Positions 23,871 through 33,100 of a stretch of DNA of 64,000 nt are shown piece after piece (the stretch's first letter is position 1; each line of letters starts with the position of its first letter). The notes below the pieces were generated by a model that saw only the letters and a list, made by a program, of their open reading frames with translations, was not told the origin of the DNA and did no database searches. A program made the position numbers and the translations under genes. The stretch is taken from contig JAXOFM010000004.1 of the NCBI GenBank assembly GCA_044841755.1, positions 248,001 to 312,000 on the forward strand, given 5' to 3'. Source of the DNA: CAZAPO01 sp044841755 (lineage in GTDB: Bacteria; Bacteroidota; Bacteroidia; Flavobacteriales; Flavobacteriaceae).

Positions 23871-24941
23871 ACTTAGCAAATATTCTGCCGCAGCAAAAGG
23901 AGTGGTTTTTGATGTTTCAATAAGCTTTAACTGTTTCTCTAATTCTTTTTTAATTTTTGAATTACTATAGAATTCGTGCTTTAGATGCTCATCAATAGTT
24001 TGAAGCAACCAATACTTGTTTTGCACTTTTCTTTTTTGATTGAAAAAATCATTTTCAGTAGTAACGGCTAAATATTCCTCTATCGTTTTCCATACTTCAT
24101 CTACTCCTTTGTCTTCAATTGCACTACACAAAGATACTTTTGGTGTCCAAGTAGAGGCTTTTAAAGGATATAGATGCAATGCTCTGGTAAATTCAACCTT
24201 TGCAAGTTTCGCAGGTTTTAAGTTGTCACCATCGGCTTTGTTGATTACAATTGCATCGGCCATTTCAATAATACCTCTTTTTATACCTTGTAATTCGTCA
24301 CCAGCACCAGCTAATTTTAATAGTAAAAAGAAGTCTACCATACTATGAACTGCGGTTTCACTTTGCCCAACACCAACTGTTTCAATAATAATGGTATCAA
24401 ATCCTGCAGCTTCGCAAAGAATAATTGTTTCACGTGTTTTTCTTGCAACACCTCCAAGTGAATCACCAGAAGCAGAAGGTCTGATATAGGCATTAGTTTC
24501 TTTAACTAGATCAGCCATTCTTGTTTTATCTCCAAGAATACTTCCTTTAGTAATGGAGCTGCTTGGGTCCACAGCAAGAATAGCAACTTTCTTGCCTTGT
24601 GTGATCAAATGCTTTCCCAAAGTTTCAATAAAGGTACTTTTTCCAACACCAGGAACACCAGTGATACCAATTCTAACCGAATTATTTGCATGAGGTAAAC
24701 ATCCTTTAATAACTACATTTGCTTTTTCAAGATGTTTTGGATTTTTACTTTCTATAAGGGTTATTGCTCTACTCAATGAGGAGATATTACCTTTTAATAT
24801 ACCCTTAATCAAATCATTAGAAGACGGTTGTTTTTTGCGTTTCTTTACAATATTAGAAATAGCATTATTATCGGTAATCTCAGGAGGAGAGATACCATCT
24901 TTTTCAGTTAATGCAGATTTATGTGGTTTGTTATTACCCAA
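23865..24941 (-). CDS. meaB: Methylmalonyl-CoA mutase-associated GTPase MeaB
   Basis: G3E-family GTPase that protects and reloads B12-dependent methylmalonyl-CoA mutase. Motifs: Walker A GVPGVGKST, switch region DPSSSITKGSILGDKTRM, ETVGVGQSE, and the guanine-specificity NKAD. Only TTG is available at the expected N-terminus (GNNKPHKSALTEKDG), so the precise start is uncertain. The length of about 358 is normal. The gene begins one base after the DUF2911 stop. A cobalamin adenosyltransferase occurs in the window at 34.0-34.6 kb, consistent with B12-dependent metabolism. Confidence 0.93.
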   Translation of the reverse strand: MGNNKPHKSALTEKDGISPPEITDNNAISNIVKKRKKQPSSNDLIKGILKGNISSLSRAITLIESKNPKHLEKANVVIKGCLPHANNSVRIGITGVPGVGKSTFIETLGKHLITQGKKVAILAVDPSSSITKGSILGDKTRMADLVKETNAYIRPSASGDSLGGVARKTRETIILCEAAGFDTIIIETVGVGQSETAVHSMVDFFLLLKLAGAGDELQGIKRGIIEMADAIVINKADGDNLKPAKLAKVEFTRALHLYPLKASTWTPKVSLCSAIEDKGVDEVWKTIEEYLAVTTENDFFNQKRKVQNKYWLLQTIDEHLKHEFYSNSKIKKELEKQLKLIETSKTTPFAAAEYLLSL

Positions 24942-24942
24942 A

Positions 24943-25500
24943 CTATTCTTTCAACGGAACAACAATCTTGACGTTATCCCAAGCCATAGTTAAAGATAAG
25001 TTATCTGTAGAATTATCAAAAGCAATTGTGAATTGTTCTACAAAACTGGTTAACTTTTCAACTGGAACTTGTACTGAAACTGCATCAAAATTGGGGTCGC
25101 GCATTGGCTTCATTTCTTCATCAACTCCCCAAGCATATTGCTTTGAATTAAAGATGACTTCCCAATTTTCGGCGTTAGGTATTGTCCATAATGTATATTT
25201 TCCAGCAGTTAAATAATCATTTCCAATCTTAAGGGGTTGATTGGTTTCAAAAGTTGTAGCTTCGTTTGCTCCAGTTCGCCATACTTTATCAAAAGGTACT
25301 AATCCTCCAAAAATTTCACGATCACGCTTAGAAGGCCTGTTGTAAAAAACTTCTAGTTTAAGGTCATTCAATGCAAATTCAACAGTATCTTTCGGACTTA
25401 ATGTTTTTTTGAAGATATCTCCATTGGTATAAGCATATAAAAACAAACCAACTGCTGCGATTAATAAGAAAAAAATAATACCCTTTAAAAACTTGTTCAT
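24943..25500 (-). CDS. DUF2911 family protein
   Basis: A 185-residue protein with one N-terminal membrane helix (FLKGIIFFLLIAAVGLFLYAY), probably inner-membrane anchored or exported. The family core is recognisable from EVFYNRPSKRDREIFGGLVPFDKVWRTGANEATTF through YTLWTIPNAENWEVIFN. DUF2911 is widespread in Bacteroidota and has no established function. It is transcribed just before meaB with no gap. The C-terminal third is beta-rich, ending in DNVKIVVPLKE. Confidence 0.85.
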   Translation of the reverse strand: MNKFLKGIIFFLLIAAVGLFLYAYTNGDIFKKTLSPKDTVEFALNDLKLEVFYNRPSKRDREIFGGLVPFDKVWRTGANEATTFETNQPLKIGNDYLTAGKYTLWTIPNAENWEVIFNSKQYAWGVDEEMKPMRDPNFDAVSVQVPVEKLTSFVEQFTIAFDNSTDNLSLTMAWDNVKIVVPLKE

Positions 25501-25549
25501 AGCACAATATTATCTAGTAATTAGCGAAGGTTAGTATTTAGATTGAACG

Positions 25550-25557
25550 CAAAGTTA
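25550..25557 (-). promoter_or_regulatory. -7 promoter box for DUF2911-meaB
   Basis: Minus-strand TAACTTTG, an exact TAnnTTTG match, 50 bases upstream of the DUF2911 ATG. It predicts a leader of about 45 bases. Confidence 0.45.
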
Positions 25558-25655
25558 GTGCCAATTGTTATAAAAATTAAAAAATTAATTACCTTTTTGC
25601 AACATCTTAAATTTTAAGTCGTCTTTAAGGCGAACTCTAACCAAAACACCAGTTA

Positions 25656-26213
25656 GTGAGTACATTAACTATCGACATTATAGAGCAATGCAAGCTAAAT
25701 GATCGTAAAGCACAAATGAAGCTTTACAACCAGTACTGTGATGGTATGTACATAGTGGCTATGCGCTTTGTTAAAGATTCTATGGAGGCTGAAGATATCG
25801 TTCAGGAATCGTTTATAAAAGCATTTCAGAAGCTACACCAATTTAAAGGAGAAGTCACTTTTGGTGCTTGGTTAAAACGTATCGTCGTAAACAAGAGTAT
25901 CGACTTATTAAAGTCTAAAAAACAACAAATGTTAGAAATAGACGAGGTGCACCTAAAAGTAGTTGATACCAATTATGAAGACGAATGGTTAGTAGATGAT
26001 GCAATTACTCTAGACGAAGTAAAAGCAGCGATTAATAAATTGCCAGATAAGTATCGTTATGTAGTGATGTTGTTTTTAATAGAAGGTTACGACCATCAGG
26101 AAATAGCACAAATTTTAAACATCTCACAAGTAGCATCACGAACACAATTATCGAGAGGTAAGACCAAATTAAAAGAACTTTTAACACTTTCAAGCAATGG
26201 CACAAGATATTAG
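25656..26213 (+). CDS. ECF-type RNA polymerase sigma factor
   Basis: A 185-residue sigma-70 family factor of the extracytoplasmic-function type. Region 2 is FVKDSMEAEDIVQESFIKAFQKLHQF, with the promoter-melting segment next to it. Region 4 is LPDKYRYVVMLFLIEGYDHQEIAQILNIS with its helix-turn-helix. It starts with GTG; no in-frame ATG is closer to the family N-terminus. The 3' end overlaps the next gene by 17 bases, the usual arrangement with an anti-sigma factor, so its activity is probably controlled from the membrane. The regulon is unknown. Confidence 0.92.
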   Translation: MSTLTIDIIEQCKLNDRKAQMKLYNQYCDGMYIVAMRFVKDSMEAEDIVQESFIKAFQKLHQFKGEVTFGAWLKRIVVNKSIDLLKSKKQQMLEIDEVHLKVVDTNYEDEWLVDDAITLDEVKAAINKLPDKYRYVVMLFLIEGYDHQEIAQILNISQVASRTQLSRGKTKLKELLTLSSNGTRY

Positions 26214-26775
26214 AAAACTGTTTGAGAACGAGCCAAAAGTAGAGAACCTTAAAATGCCAAAGGGTCACGAAGCAAGATTTTTAGATAAACTAAATGAAGA
26301 GCTTCCACAACAACCAAAACGTAGTTTGTTTACATTCTTAAATGTAGCTGCGAGTGTGGTACTACTTATAGGATTAACTTTTGGAGCGTATCAATTCTTG
26401 GGAACAGACGATCCTGTTGAACCAGAAACGCAAATTGCAGCTGAAGATAAAGGGCCATCAGCATTTGGAAAATTGTCACCGCAGCTTAAAAAAGTAGAAG
26501 ATTACTATCTAGCCAATATCAATTTAGAATTATCTAAAATGGAAGTCACACCAGAGAATAAAGAATTATTTGATGGCTATTTGTCAAGATTACAAGAGTT
26601 GAATGATGAATATGAAGTGCTTACTAAAGAGTTAGAAGAGTCTGGTCCTACAGAGCATATAATAAATGCATCGATCGATAATTTAAAACTTCGTTTAAAC
26701 CTAATGTATCGTTTAAAGGAAAAGTTAAACGAAATAAACAATGAGAACAACGGACTTGAGCAAAATCAAGTCTAA
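26197..26775 (+). CDS. Putative anti-sigma factor, single-pass membrane protein
   Basis: A 192-residue protein: a cytoplasmic N-terminus of about 45 residues (LPQQPKRSLFTFLN), one membrane helix (VAASVVLLIGLTFGAYQFLG), then a periplasmic coiled-coil-like region rich in Lys/Glu/Leu. This topology and the 17-base overlap with the sigma gene fit a FecR/RseA-like anti-sigma factor, though no zinc-binding HxxxCxxC motif is present. The identification rests on context and topology rather than sequence identity. Confidence 0.7.
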   Translation: MAQDIRKLFENEPKVENLKMPKGHEARFLDKLNEELPQQPKRSLFTFLNVAASVVLLIGLTFGAYQFLGTDDPVEPETQIAAEDKGPSAFGKLSPQLKKVEDYYLANINLELSKMEVTPENKELFDGYLSRLQELNDEYEVLTKELEESGPTEHIINASIDNLKLRLNLMYRLKEKLNEINNENNGLEQNQV

Positions 26776-26796
26776 TAATTATTAAACTATCAAAAA

Positions 26797-28332
26797 ATGA
26801 ACAAGTATAGAATAATAACATTAGCTGTAGTTTTTATGAGTGCCTTAACCTTAGGTGCACAGCAAAAGCTTGAAAAACTGTCAAAAACAGTGAATGCTAA
26901 TAAAGATGTTACCCTTAATCTTGATACCAATTTTACAAATATCGAGATCGATAAGTGGGATAAGAATCAAATTCAGATTGAAGCTTATATAGAAAGTAAT
27001 GAACTTTCTAGAGAAGAACTTAAAGAACTTTTAGATCACTGGGATGTTGATATTGATGGTTCTGGGAGTAAAGTAACTTTAAGGTCACATGGAGGTTTTG
27101 GAGGAGATTGGGATTTTGATTTTGATTTTAGTGGATTAGAAGCATTAAATATTTTAAATGACTTAGATATTGATATCCCTGCGATTCCAAATATGCCAGA
27201 AATGCCAGAGATGCCAGAAATGCCAGAGATGCCAGAGATGAACATAGAAATACCTGATATGCCAGAATTACCAGAGATGCCAGAATTACCTAAAGGAGTT
27301 CACAATGTGCGTTTTGATGTTGAAAAATATAAAAAAGAAGGTGAGCCTTATTTAGAAAAATGGGGTCAGGAGTTTGAAGACAAGTATGGAAAAGGTTATA
27401 AGGAGGACATGAAAAAGTGGGCTCGTGAGTTTGCCAAAGTTGATTGGGACGGTTATTCAGTACGAATGGAAAAATGGGGAGAAGAATTCGGAAAGAAATT
27501 TGATGGAAAATTTGCTAAAGACATGGAGAAATGGGGAGAAGAGTATAGCAAGAAATTTGACGGAAAATGGGCCAAAGAAATGGAAGAATGGGGAGAAAAA
27601 TTTGGTGAGAAGTTTGGTAAAGAATGGGAAGAAAAAGGAAAGATCATCGAAGAGCGAATGAAGGTATTTGAAGAAGAGTGGGAAGGTAAAGAAGCAGAAT
27701 TCGAAGAAAAGATCGAGAAGCGCATGGAAGAATTTGAGCGTAGAAACGATAAGATCAAGAAAACGATTAAAATAAAAATGCCTAGAGATACTAAGCTAAA
27801 AGTTAATGTACGTCATGGTGAGTTAAAGTTCGCCTCTGTAATACACAACTTAAAAGCAGATCTTAAGCACTCAAGCTTATTAGCAGATGTCATTGATGGA
27901 AGTGAAACTTCCATCAATGCTTCTTACACTCCAGTTTTAGTTAATAAATGGAATGCTGGGGAGTTAACTTTAAGTTATGTAGAAGATGCCTTATTAAAGC
28001 AAGTGAAGACCTTAGTATTATATTCAAATTCTTCTAATATTAACATCGATTATTTAGCAGGTAACTCTATTATAGATGGTAGTTTTGGTCACTTATCTAT
28101 TCATAATATTCTGGATTCTTTTAAGAATTTGAATATAGTATTAGAAAATAGTGATGCTAGTATTAAATTACCAAAAGCAGACTATAGTTTACAGTTTAAG
28201 GGGAGTAAAACAAAGTTGAAGCACCCTAAAAATTCAAAGAGAGAATACGTATCTTCTTATTCTTTAGGTGAGTTAGCGAGCAATAGAGCTATTGTTATCA
28301 ATGCAAAATACAGCAGCGTTTTTATGCAATAG
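26797..28332 (+). CDS. Exported protein with MPE repeats and Lys/Glu-rich repeats
   Basis: A 511-residue protein. A signal peptide (MNKYRIITLAVVFMSALTLGAQ) is followed by a DUF4097-like beta region, TVNANKDVTLNLDTNFTNIE, a Gly/Asp-rich stretch, then repeated Met-Pro-Glu (about residues 131-147, with more loosely spaced copies after). Next come several copies of a roughly 16-residue unit of the form KWGEEFGKKFDGK-A-K-(D/E)-M-E (about residues 180-290) and a charged helical stretch. The C-terminal 180 residues return to beta-type sequence. It follows the sigma/anti-sigma pair by 21 bases and may be the output or sensor partner. Function unknown. Confidence 0.8.
   Translation: MNKYRIITLAVVFMSALTLGAQQKLEKLSKTVNANKDVTLNLDTNFTNIEIDKWDKNQIQIEAYIESNELSREELKELLDHWDVDIDGSGSKVTLRSHGGFGGDWDFDFDFSGLEALNILNDLDIDIPAIPNMPEMPEMPEMPEMPEMNIEIPDMPELPEMPELPKGVHNVRFDVEKYKKEGEPYLEKWGQEFEDKYGKGYKEDMKKWAREFAKVDWDGYSVRMEKWGEEFGKKFDGKFAKDMEKWGEEYSKKFDGKWAKEMEEWGEKFGEKFGKEWEEKGKIIEERMKVFEEEWEGKEAEFEEKIEKRMEEFERRNDKIKKTIKIKMPRDTKLKVNVRHGELKFASVIHNLKADLKHSSLLADVIDGSETSINASYTPVLVNKWNAGELTLSYVEDALLKQVKTLVLYSNSSNINIDYLAGNSIIDGSFGHLSIHNILDSFKNLNIVLENSDASIKLPKADYSLQFKGSKTKLKHPKNSKREYVSSYSLGELASNRAIVINAKYSSVFMQ
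27193..27237 (+). repeat. Tandem 9-base repeat coding Met-Pro-Glu
   Basis: Five consecutive copies of ATGCCAGA(A/G) lie inside the repeat protein gene. Such in-frame 9-base arrays can gain or lose units without breaking the frame. It is coding sequence, not CRISPR. Confidence 0.9.
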
Positions 28333-28367
28333 AAAAATCTGAACTTTTAGAGAAAGTCCAGATTTTT
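28333..28367 (+). terminator. Intrinsic terminator after the repeat-protein operon
   Basis: Stem AAAAATCTG/CAGATTTTT with an extra inner ACTTT/AAAGT part and one mismatch; T-run at the 3' side. Confidence 0.75.
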
Positions 28368-28445
28368 CCATTGATTCAATCAGAGGTAAACTTTGGTACT
28401 GTAAAAATCTTTTCAAATCTATCTCGATTTAGAGATTACTTCATC

Positions 28446-28481
28446 ATTCCTTAACTAATGGGTTACAGGAATTTTTTATTT
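28446..28481 (+). terminator. Second terminator-like hairpin
   Basis: ATTCCTTAAC (28446-28455) pairs with GTTACAGGAAT (28462-28472; one bulged C), then TTTTTATTTG. It lies about 80 bases after the previous terminator, before the serine hydrolase gene. It could end a small transcript or be a back-up terminator. Confidence 0.45.
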
Positions 28482-28568
28482 GTAATATATTCCACATTTT
28501 TTGGCATAACTAATTGAAAATAAAAACCTTATTTTTATAAAACTTTATTTTATCAAAACACTACAATC

Positions 28569-30068
28569 ATGACAATTTTAAAAAAGATCGCTCTATTAAG
28601 TATACTTTCAGTATGCTTTTTTTCTTGTAAAAAAGAACCGCAAACCGACAATTCAGGTGCTATTTACTCCAAATTTATTGATGATATGAAAGCAGAAAAT
28701 ATTGCAACAGGTAATATTTTGGTTTATAAAAAAGGAGAGGTGATTTTTAAAAGTGCAGATGGGTTAAGAAGTATAAATCCAATAGATTCATTAGATATTA
28801 ATGATCAATTCAGATTAGCTTCAGTAAGCAAGCAATTTACTGGTATGGCAATAATGAAACTTAAGGAAGCTGGGAAAATTGAATATGATCAAAAGGTGAA
28901 TACAATTCTAACTGACTTTCCTTATGATAATATAACAGTGCGTCAGTTGTTGCATCATGTTTCTGGTCTTGCAGACTACATGGGTATAATAGAAGCCAAC
29001 TGGACTCCAACTGATTCTACAAAGATTGATATACTTGGGAATGATGAAATATTAAATGTTTTTTATAGCGTTAAACCAGAATTAAACTTTCAGCCTGGCG
29101 AGCGATGGGAATACAGTAATACTGGATATATAGTGCTGGCCTCAATTGTTGAAAAAATTTCAGGGAAACATTTTAGAGATTTTATAAAAGAGCAAATTAC
29201 TGACCCGCTTGGTATGAGTAATACGGAAGTATATAAATACCAGATTGAAGTTGACCCAAATATGCCTGATAGAGTTTTTGGATATAGTTTGGCTCTTAAT
29301 CAAAAAGATTTGGTTCTAAATGATTATAATATTTTGAATGACGCCAGAGGAGATGGTGGTGTATATTCCACACTGGAAGATTTATACAAATGGAATATGG
29401 CTTTAGCAAATTATACAATTATTCCAAAAGATTATTTAGACGAAGCTTGGACATCAGGAAAGTTGAATAATGGTGAGAAAACCAATTATGGATTTGGTTG
29501 GGGACTAGAAGATGATGAATCAAAACCACAATCTGTTTCCCATTCTGGCGGTTGGGTAGGATTTGGAACCTTTCTCTATAATGAAGTGGAAACAAAAAGT
29601 GGATTTGTAGTATTAACTAACAATTCATTTGAAAATTTTGGCGGTATATTAGATGGCATATCTAATATTTGGAATGGCGAACCCTATGACATCCCTAATC
29701 CAAGTTTAAGAAGGTCAATTGCAAGTGTAATACTAGAAGACGGCATTGACAATGGGATAACTCTTTATCATGAATTGAAAGTGGACACCACCAGGTATAA
29801 ATTTTCTGAACAAGAAATCAATTCACTTGGTTATCAATTTTTGGGTGAGAATTATGTAGATGAAGCCTTAGGGATCTTTAAACTGAATATTCAAGAGTAT
29901 CCCGAATCTGCGAATACATATGATAGCTATGGAGATGCTTTATTGGTTAAAGGTGATTCGTTAAAGGCATTAGAAAATTTTCAAAAATGCTTTGAGATGG
30001 ATGGCACAATGATAATTTCTAGAGATAAAGCAAAAAAACTGAAAGTTTCTTTAGAAAAGACTAAATAG
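28569..30068 (+). CDS. Serine hydrolase lipoprotein (beta-lactamase/class C-like)
   Basis: A 499-residue protein of the penicillin-binding/beta-lactamase class C fold. The leader MTILKKIALLSILSVCFFSC gives a probable lipoprotein Cys. The catalytic S-x-x-K is in LASVSKQFTG, the Y-x-N equivalent is YSNTGYIV, and the HxG-like third motif is SHSGGWVGF. The C-terminal 100 residues resemble one or two tetratricopeptide-like helices (YDSYGDALLVKGDSLKALENFQK). Members are esterases, peptidases or D-aminopeptidases more often than lactamases. It stands alone; a strong terminator follows. Confidence 0.88.
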   Translation: MTILKKIALLSILSVCFFSCKKEPQTDNSGAIYSKFIDDMKAENIATGNILVYKKGEVIFKSADGLRSINPIDSLDINDQFRLASVSKQFTGMAIMKLKEAGKIEYDQKVNTILTDFPYDNITVRQLLHHVSGLADYMGIIEANWTPTDSTKIDILGNDEILNVFYSVKPELNFQPGERWEYSNTGYIVLASIVEKISGKHFRDFIKEQITDPLGMSNTEVYKYQIEVDPNMPDRVFGYSLALNQKDLVLNDYNILNDARGDGGVYSTLEDLYKWNMALANYTIIPKDYLDEAWTSGKLNNGEKTNYGFGWGLEDDESKPQSVSHSGGWVGFGTFLYNEVETKSGFVVLTNNSFENFGGILDGISNIWNGEPYDIPNPSLRRSIASVILEDGIDNGITLYHELKVDTTRYKFSEQEINSLGYQFLGENYVDEALGIFKLNIQEYPESANTYDSYGDALLVKGDSLKALENFQKCFEMDGTMIISRDKAKKLKVSLEKTK

Positions 30069-30078
30069 ATATTTAGTA

Positions 30079-30110
30079 AAAAAAGAGCGAGTAAAATACT
30101 CGCTCTTTTT
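30079..30110. terminator. Bidirectional terminator between serine hydrolase and secA
   Basis: A 14-bp stem AAAAAGAGCGAGTA/TACTCGCTCTTTTT with a three-base AAA loop. A on one side and T on the other serve both convergent genes. Confidence 0.9.
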
Positions 30111-30128
30111 AATATATCATTAAAAAAA

Positions 30129-33100
30129 TTAATCCTCAGTTAAAACCCAATCACCCTTTTTAATTAAAGGTTCTGCTTGTTTATATTTTAGGGTTTTATT
30201 TTCACCACTCATTACATTTTTGATCGTTACTCGATCGTTTCTTCCAATCTTAGGTTTATCTCTTACAATGGTTTCAACCACTTGTTGTTGACGGCTGGCT
30301 CCAGCTCCAGCAGCCCTACTTTGAGCAGCACGTTCATCCATGTTTTGAATTTCTTCTTTTGTGGTTTGAACCTTTTCACGCTTACGTGTCTTAGCTTCTT
30401 GAATATTATTAGCCGTTTCTTGTGGAATTTCTCCTTTAAACAGGAATGAGATCACATCTTTGTTCACTTGATCTATCATTTTCTTGAATAGCTCAAAAGA
30501 TTCAAATTTATAAATCAATAATGGATCTTTTTGTTCGTGAACAGCCAACTGAACGGATTGCTTCAACTCATCCATTTTACGAAGATGTGTTTTCCAAGCA
30601 TCATCTATAATGGCAAGTGAAATGTTCTTTTCGAAATCAGTTATTAACTGCTTTCCGTTTGTTTCATAAGCTTTTTCAAGATCGGTAATTACTTGAAGGT
30701 TTTTAATACCATCTGTAAACGGAACCACGATACGCTTAAATCTATCGCGCTGAGTTTCGTAAACATTTTGAATCACAGGAAATGCTAGGTCCGCATTACG
30801 CTCCATTTTCTCTTTATAATGATCAAATGCTGCTTTATATATCGTTGATGAAATTTCCTGAGCAGACATTGATGCAAATTCTTCTTCAGAGATTGGAGAA
30901 CTCATCGAGAAGTAACGTATTAATTCAAACTCAAAATTCTTATAATCGTTAGCATCTTTGTTAGTTTCAGCAATAATTTCAGAAGTATCGAAGATCATAT
31001 TGGCAAGATCTACTCTTAAGCGCTCACCAAATAATGCATGATAACGACGTTTGTAAACTACTTCACGTTGTGCATTCATCACATCGTCATACTCTAGCAA
31101 TCGCTTACGAATACCAAAGTTGTTCTCTTCAACTTTCTTCTGAGCGCGCTCAATAGATTTTGAGATCATAGAATGCTGAATTACTTCGCCTTCTTTTAAT
31201 CCCATTCTATCCATCATTTTGGCAATTCGTTCACTACCAAATAGACGCATTAGATTGTCTTCTAATGAAACATAGAATTGGGAACTTCCTGGATCTCCTT
31301 GACGACCAGAACGACCACGTAACTGTCTGTCAACACGACGTGAATCGTGACGTTCGGTACCTATAATAGCAAGACCTCCTGCATTCTTAACTTCATCAGA
31401 AAGTTTAATGTCTGTACCACGACCAGCCATATTAGTTGCAATAGTTACTTGGCCTTTTCTACCTGCTTCATCAACAATTTCAGCCTCTTTTTTATGTTGT
31501 TTGGCATTCAATACATTATGTGGTACTTTACGAATACTCAACATCTTCCCAAGCAATTCACTAATCTCAACTGAAGTTGTTCCAATCAGCACTGGACGAC
31601 CAGCATTAGAAAGTTCCGTTACCTGATCAATTACTGCATTGTATTTTTCACGCTTGGTTTTGTAAACTAGATCTTCTCTGTCAAAACGTGCAATTGGTCT
31701 ATTTGTAGGGATCTCTACAACATCCAATTTGTAAATTTCCCAGAATTCTCCAGCTTCAGTTACAGCAGTACCAGTCATACCAGAAAGCTTGCGGTACATT
31801 CTGAAATAATTCTGAAGGGTGATAGTTGCAAACGTTTGTGTCGCAGCTTCAATCTTCACATTTTCCTTTGCTTCAATAGCTTGGTGTAATCCGTCGCTAT
31901 AACGACGACCATCCATGATACGACCTGTTTGCTCATCAACGATCATCACCTTGTTATCCATCACTACATACTGGATGTCCTTTTCAAACAAAGCATAAGC
32001 CTTCAGTAATTGGTTAAGCGTATGAATGCGCTCAGACTTCACACCAAAGTCACGGAATAGTTCTTCTTTGAGCTCAGCTTCTTTTTCCGGAGTAAGCCCT
32101 TGTGATTCTATATTGGAAATTTCCATTCCCATTTCAGGCATCACAAAGAAGTTTGGATCATCTTCGCCAGAAAGGAAATCAACTCCTTTGTCACTAAGCT
32201 CTATCTGATTATTTTTTTCATCAATTACATAATACAGTTCCGCATCAATTTTAGGCATTTCACGGTTGTTATCCTGCATGTAAAAGTTCTCAGTCTTCTG
32301 AAGTAATTGTCTAACCCCTTCTTCACTTAAAAACTTGATTAAAGCTTTATTTTTTGGTATACCACGATACACACGTAGTAACTTAAAGCCACCTTCTTTA
32401 GTGTCTCCCTCAGCAATAAGCTTTTTTGCTTCAGCTAAAACTCCAGTAAGATATTTACGTTGAACACTTACAATATCTTGAACTTTTGGTTTTAGTTCAT
32501 TGAATTCGTGACGATCACCTTGCGGAATAGGACCAGAGATGATCAATGGTGTTCTTGCATCATCTACAAGCACAGAATCCACCTCATCGACTATTGCATA
32601 ATGATGAGGTCTTTGCACCAAATCGTCTGGAGAATGTGCCATATTATCTCGAAGGTAGTCAAAACCAAACTCGTTGTTGGTTCCGTATGTGATATCTGCG
32701 TTGTAAGCTTTTTTACGTGCAGCAGAATTTGGCTGGTGGTAATCTATACAATCAACACTTAAACCATGAAACTCAAAAATAGGAGCCATCCACGCACTAT
32801 CACGTTTTGCCAGATAATCATTTACAGTTACCAAGTGAACTCCTTTTCCGGTTAATGCATTCAAATAAACTGGAAGCGTAGCCACTAAGGTTTTACCTTC
32901 ACCTGTTTGCATCTCAGCAATTTTACCTTGGTGCAAGGCAATACCACCAATTAACTGAACATCATAGTGTACCATATCCCAAACAATAGCCTTACCTGCG
33001 GCATCCCAGGAGTTTGACCACTCAGCTTTATCATTATCAAGCTTTACATAATCTTTTTCTCCTGAAACTTCACGATCAAAAGTATTAGCTGTTACAGTAA

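Noticed and set aside
27193..27237. CRISPR-like repeats
   Set aside because: Nine-base units without spacers, in frame with a protein; no cas genes.
27453..27758. Serine/phenylalanine-rich antisense reading frame inside the repeat protein gene
   Set aside because: It is the mirror of a Lys/Glu-rich repeat region; composition alone keeps the frame open. No start context or promoter.
28569..30068. Antibiotic-resistance beta-lactamase
   Set aside because: The class C-like fold is shared by esterases and peptidases, and the lipoprotein leader and C-terminal repeat fit those better.
31347..31626. Plus-strand frames inside secA
   Set aside because: Overlapping frames opposite a highly conserved gene, with no family features.
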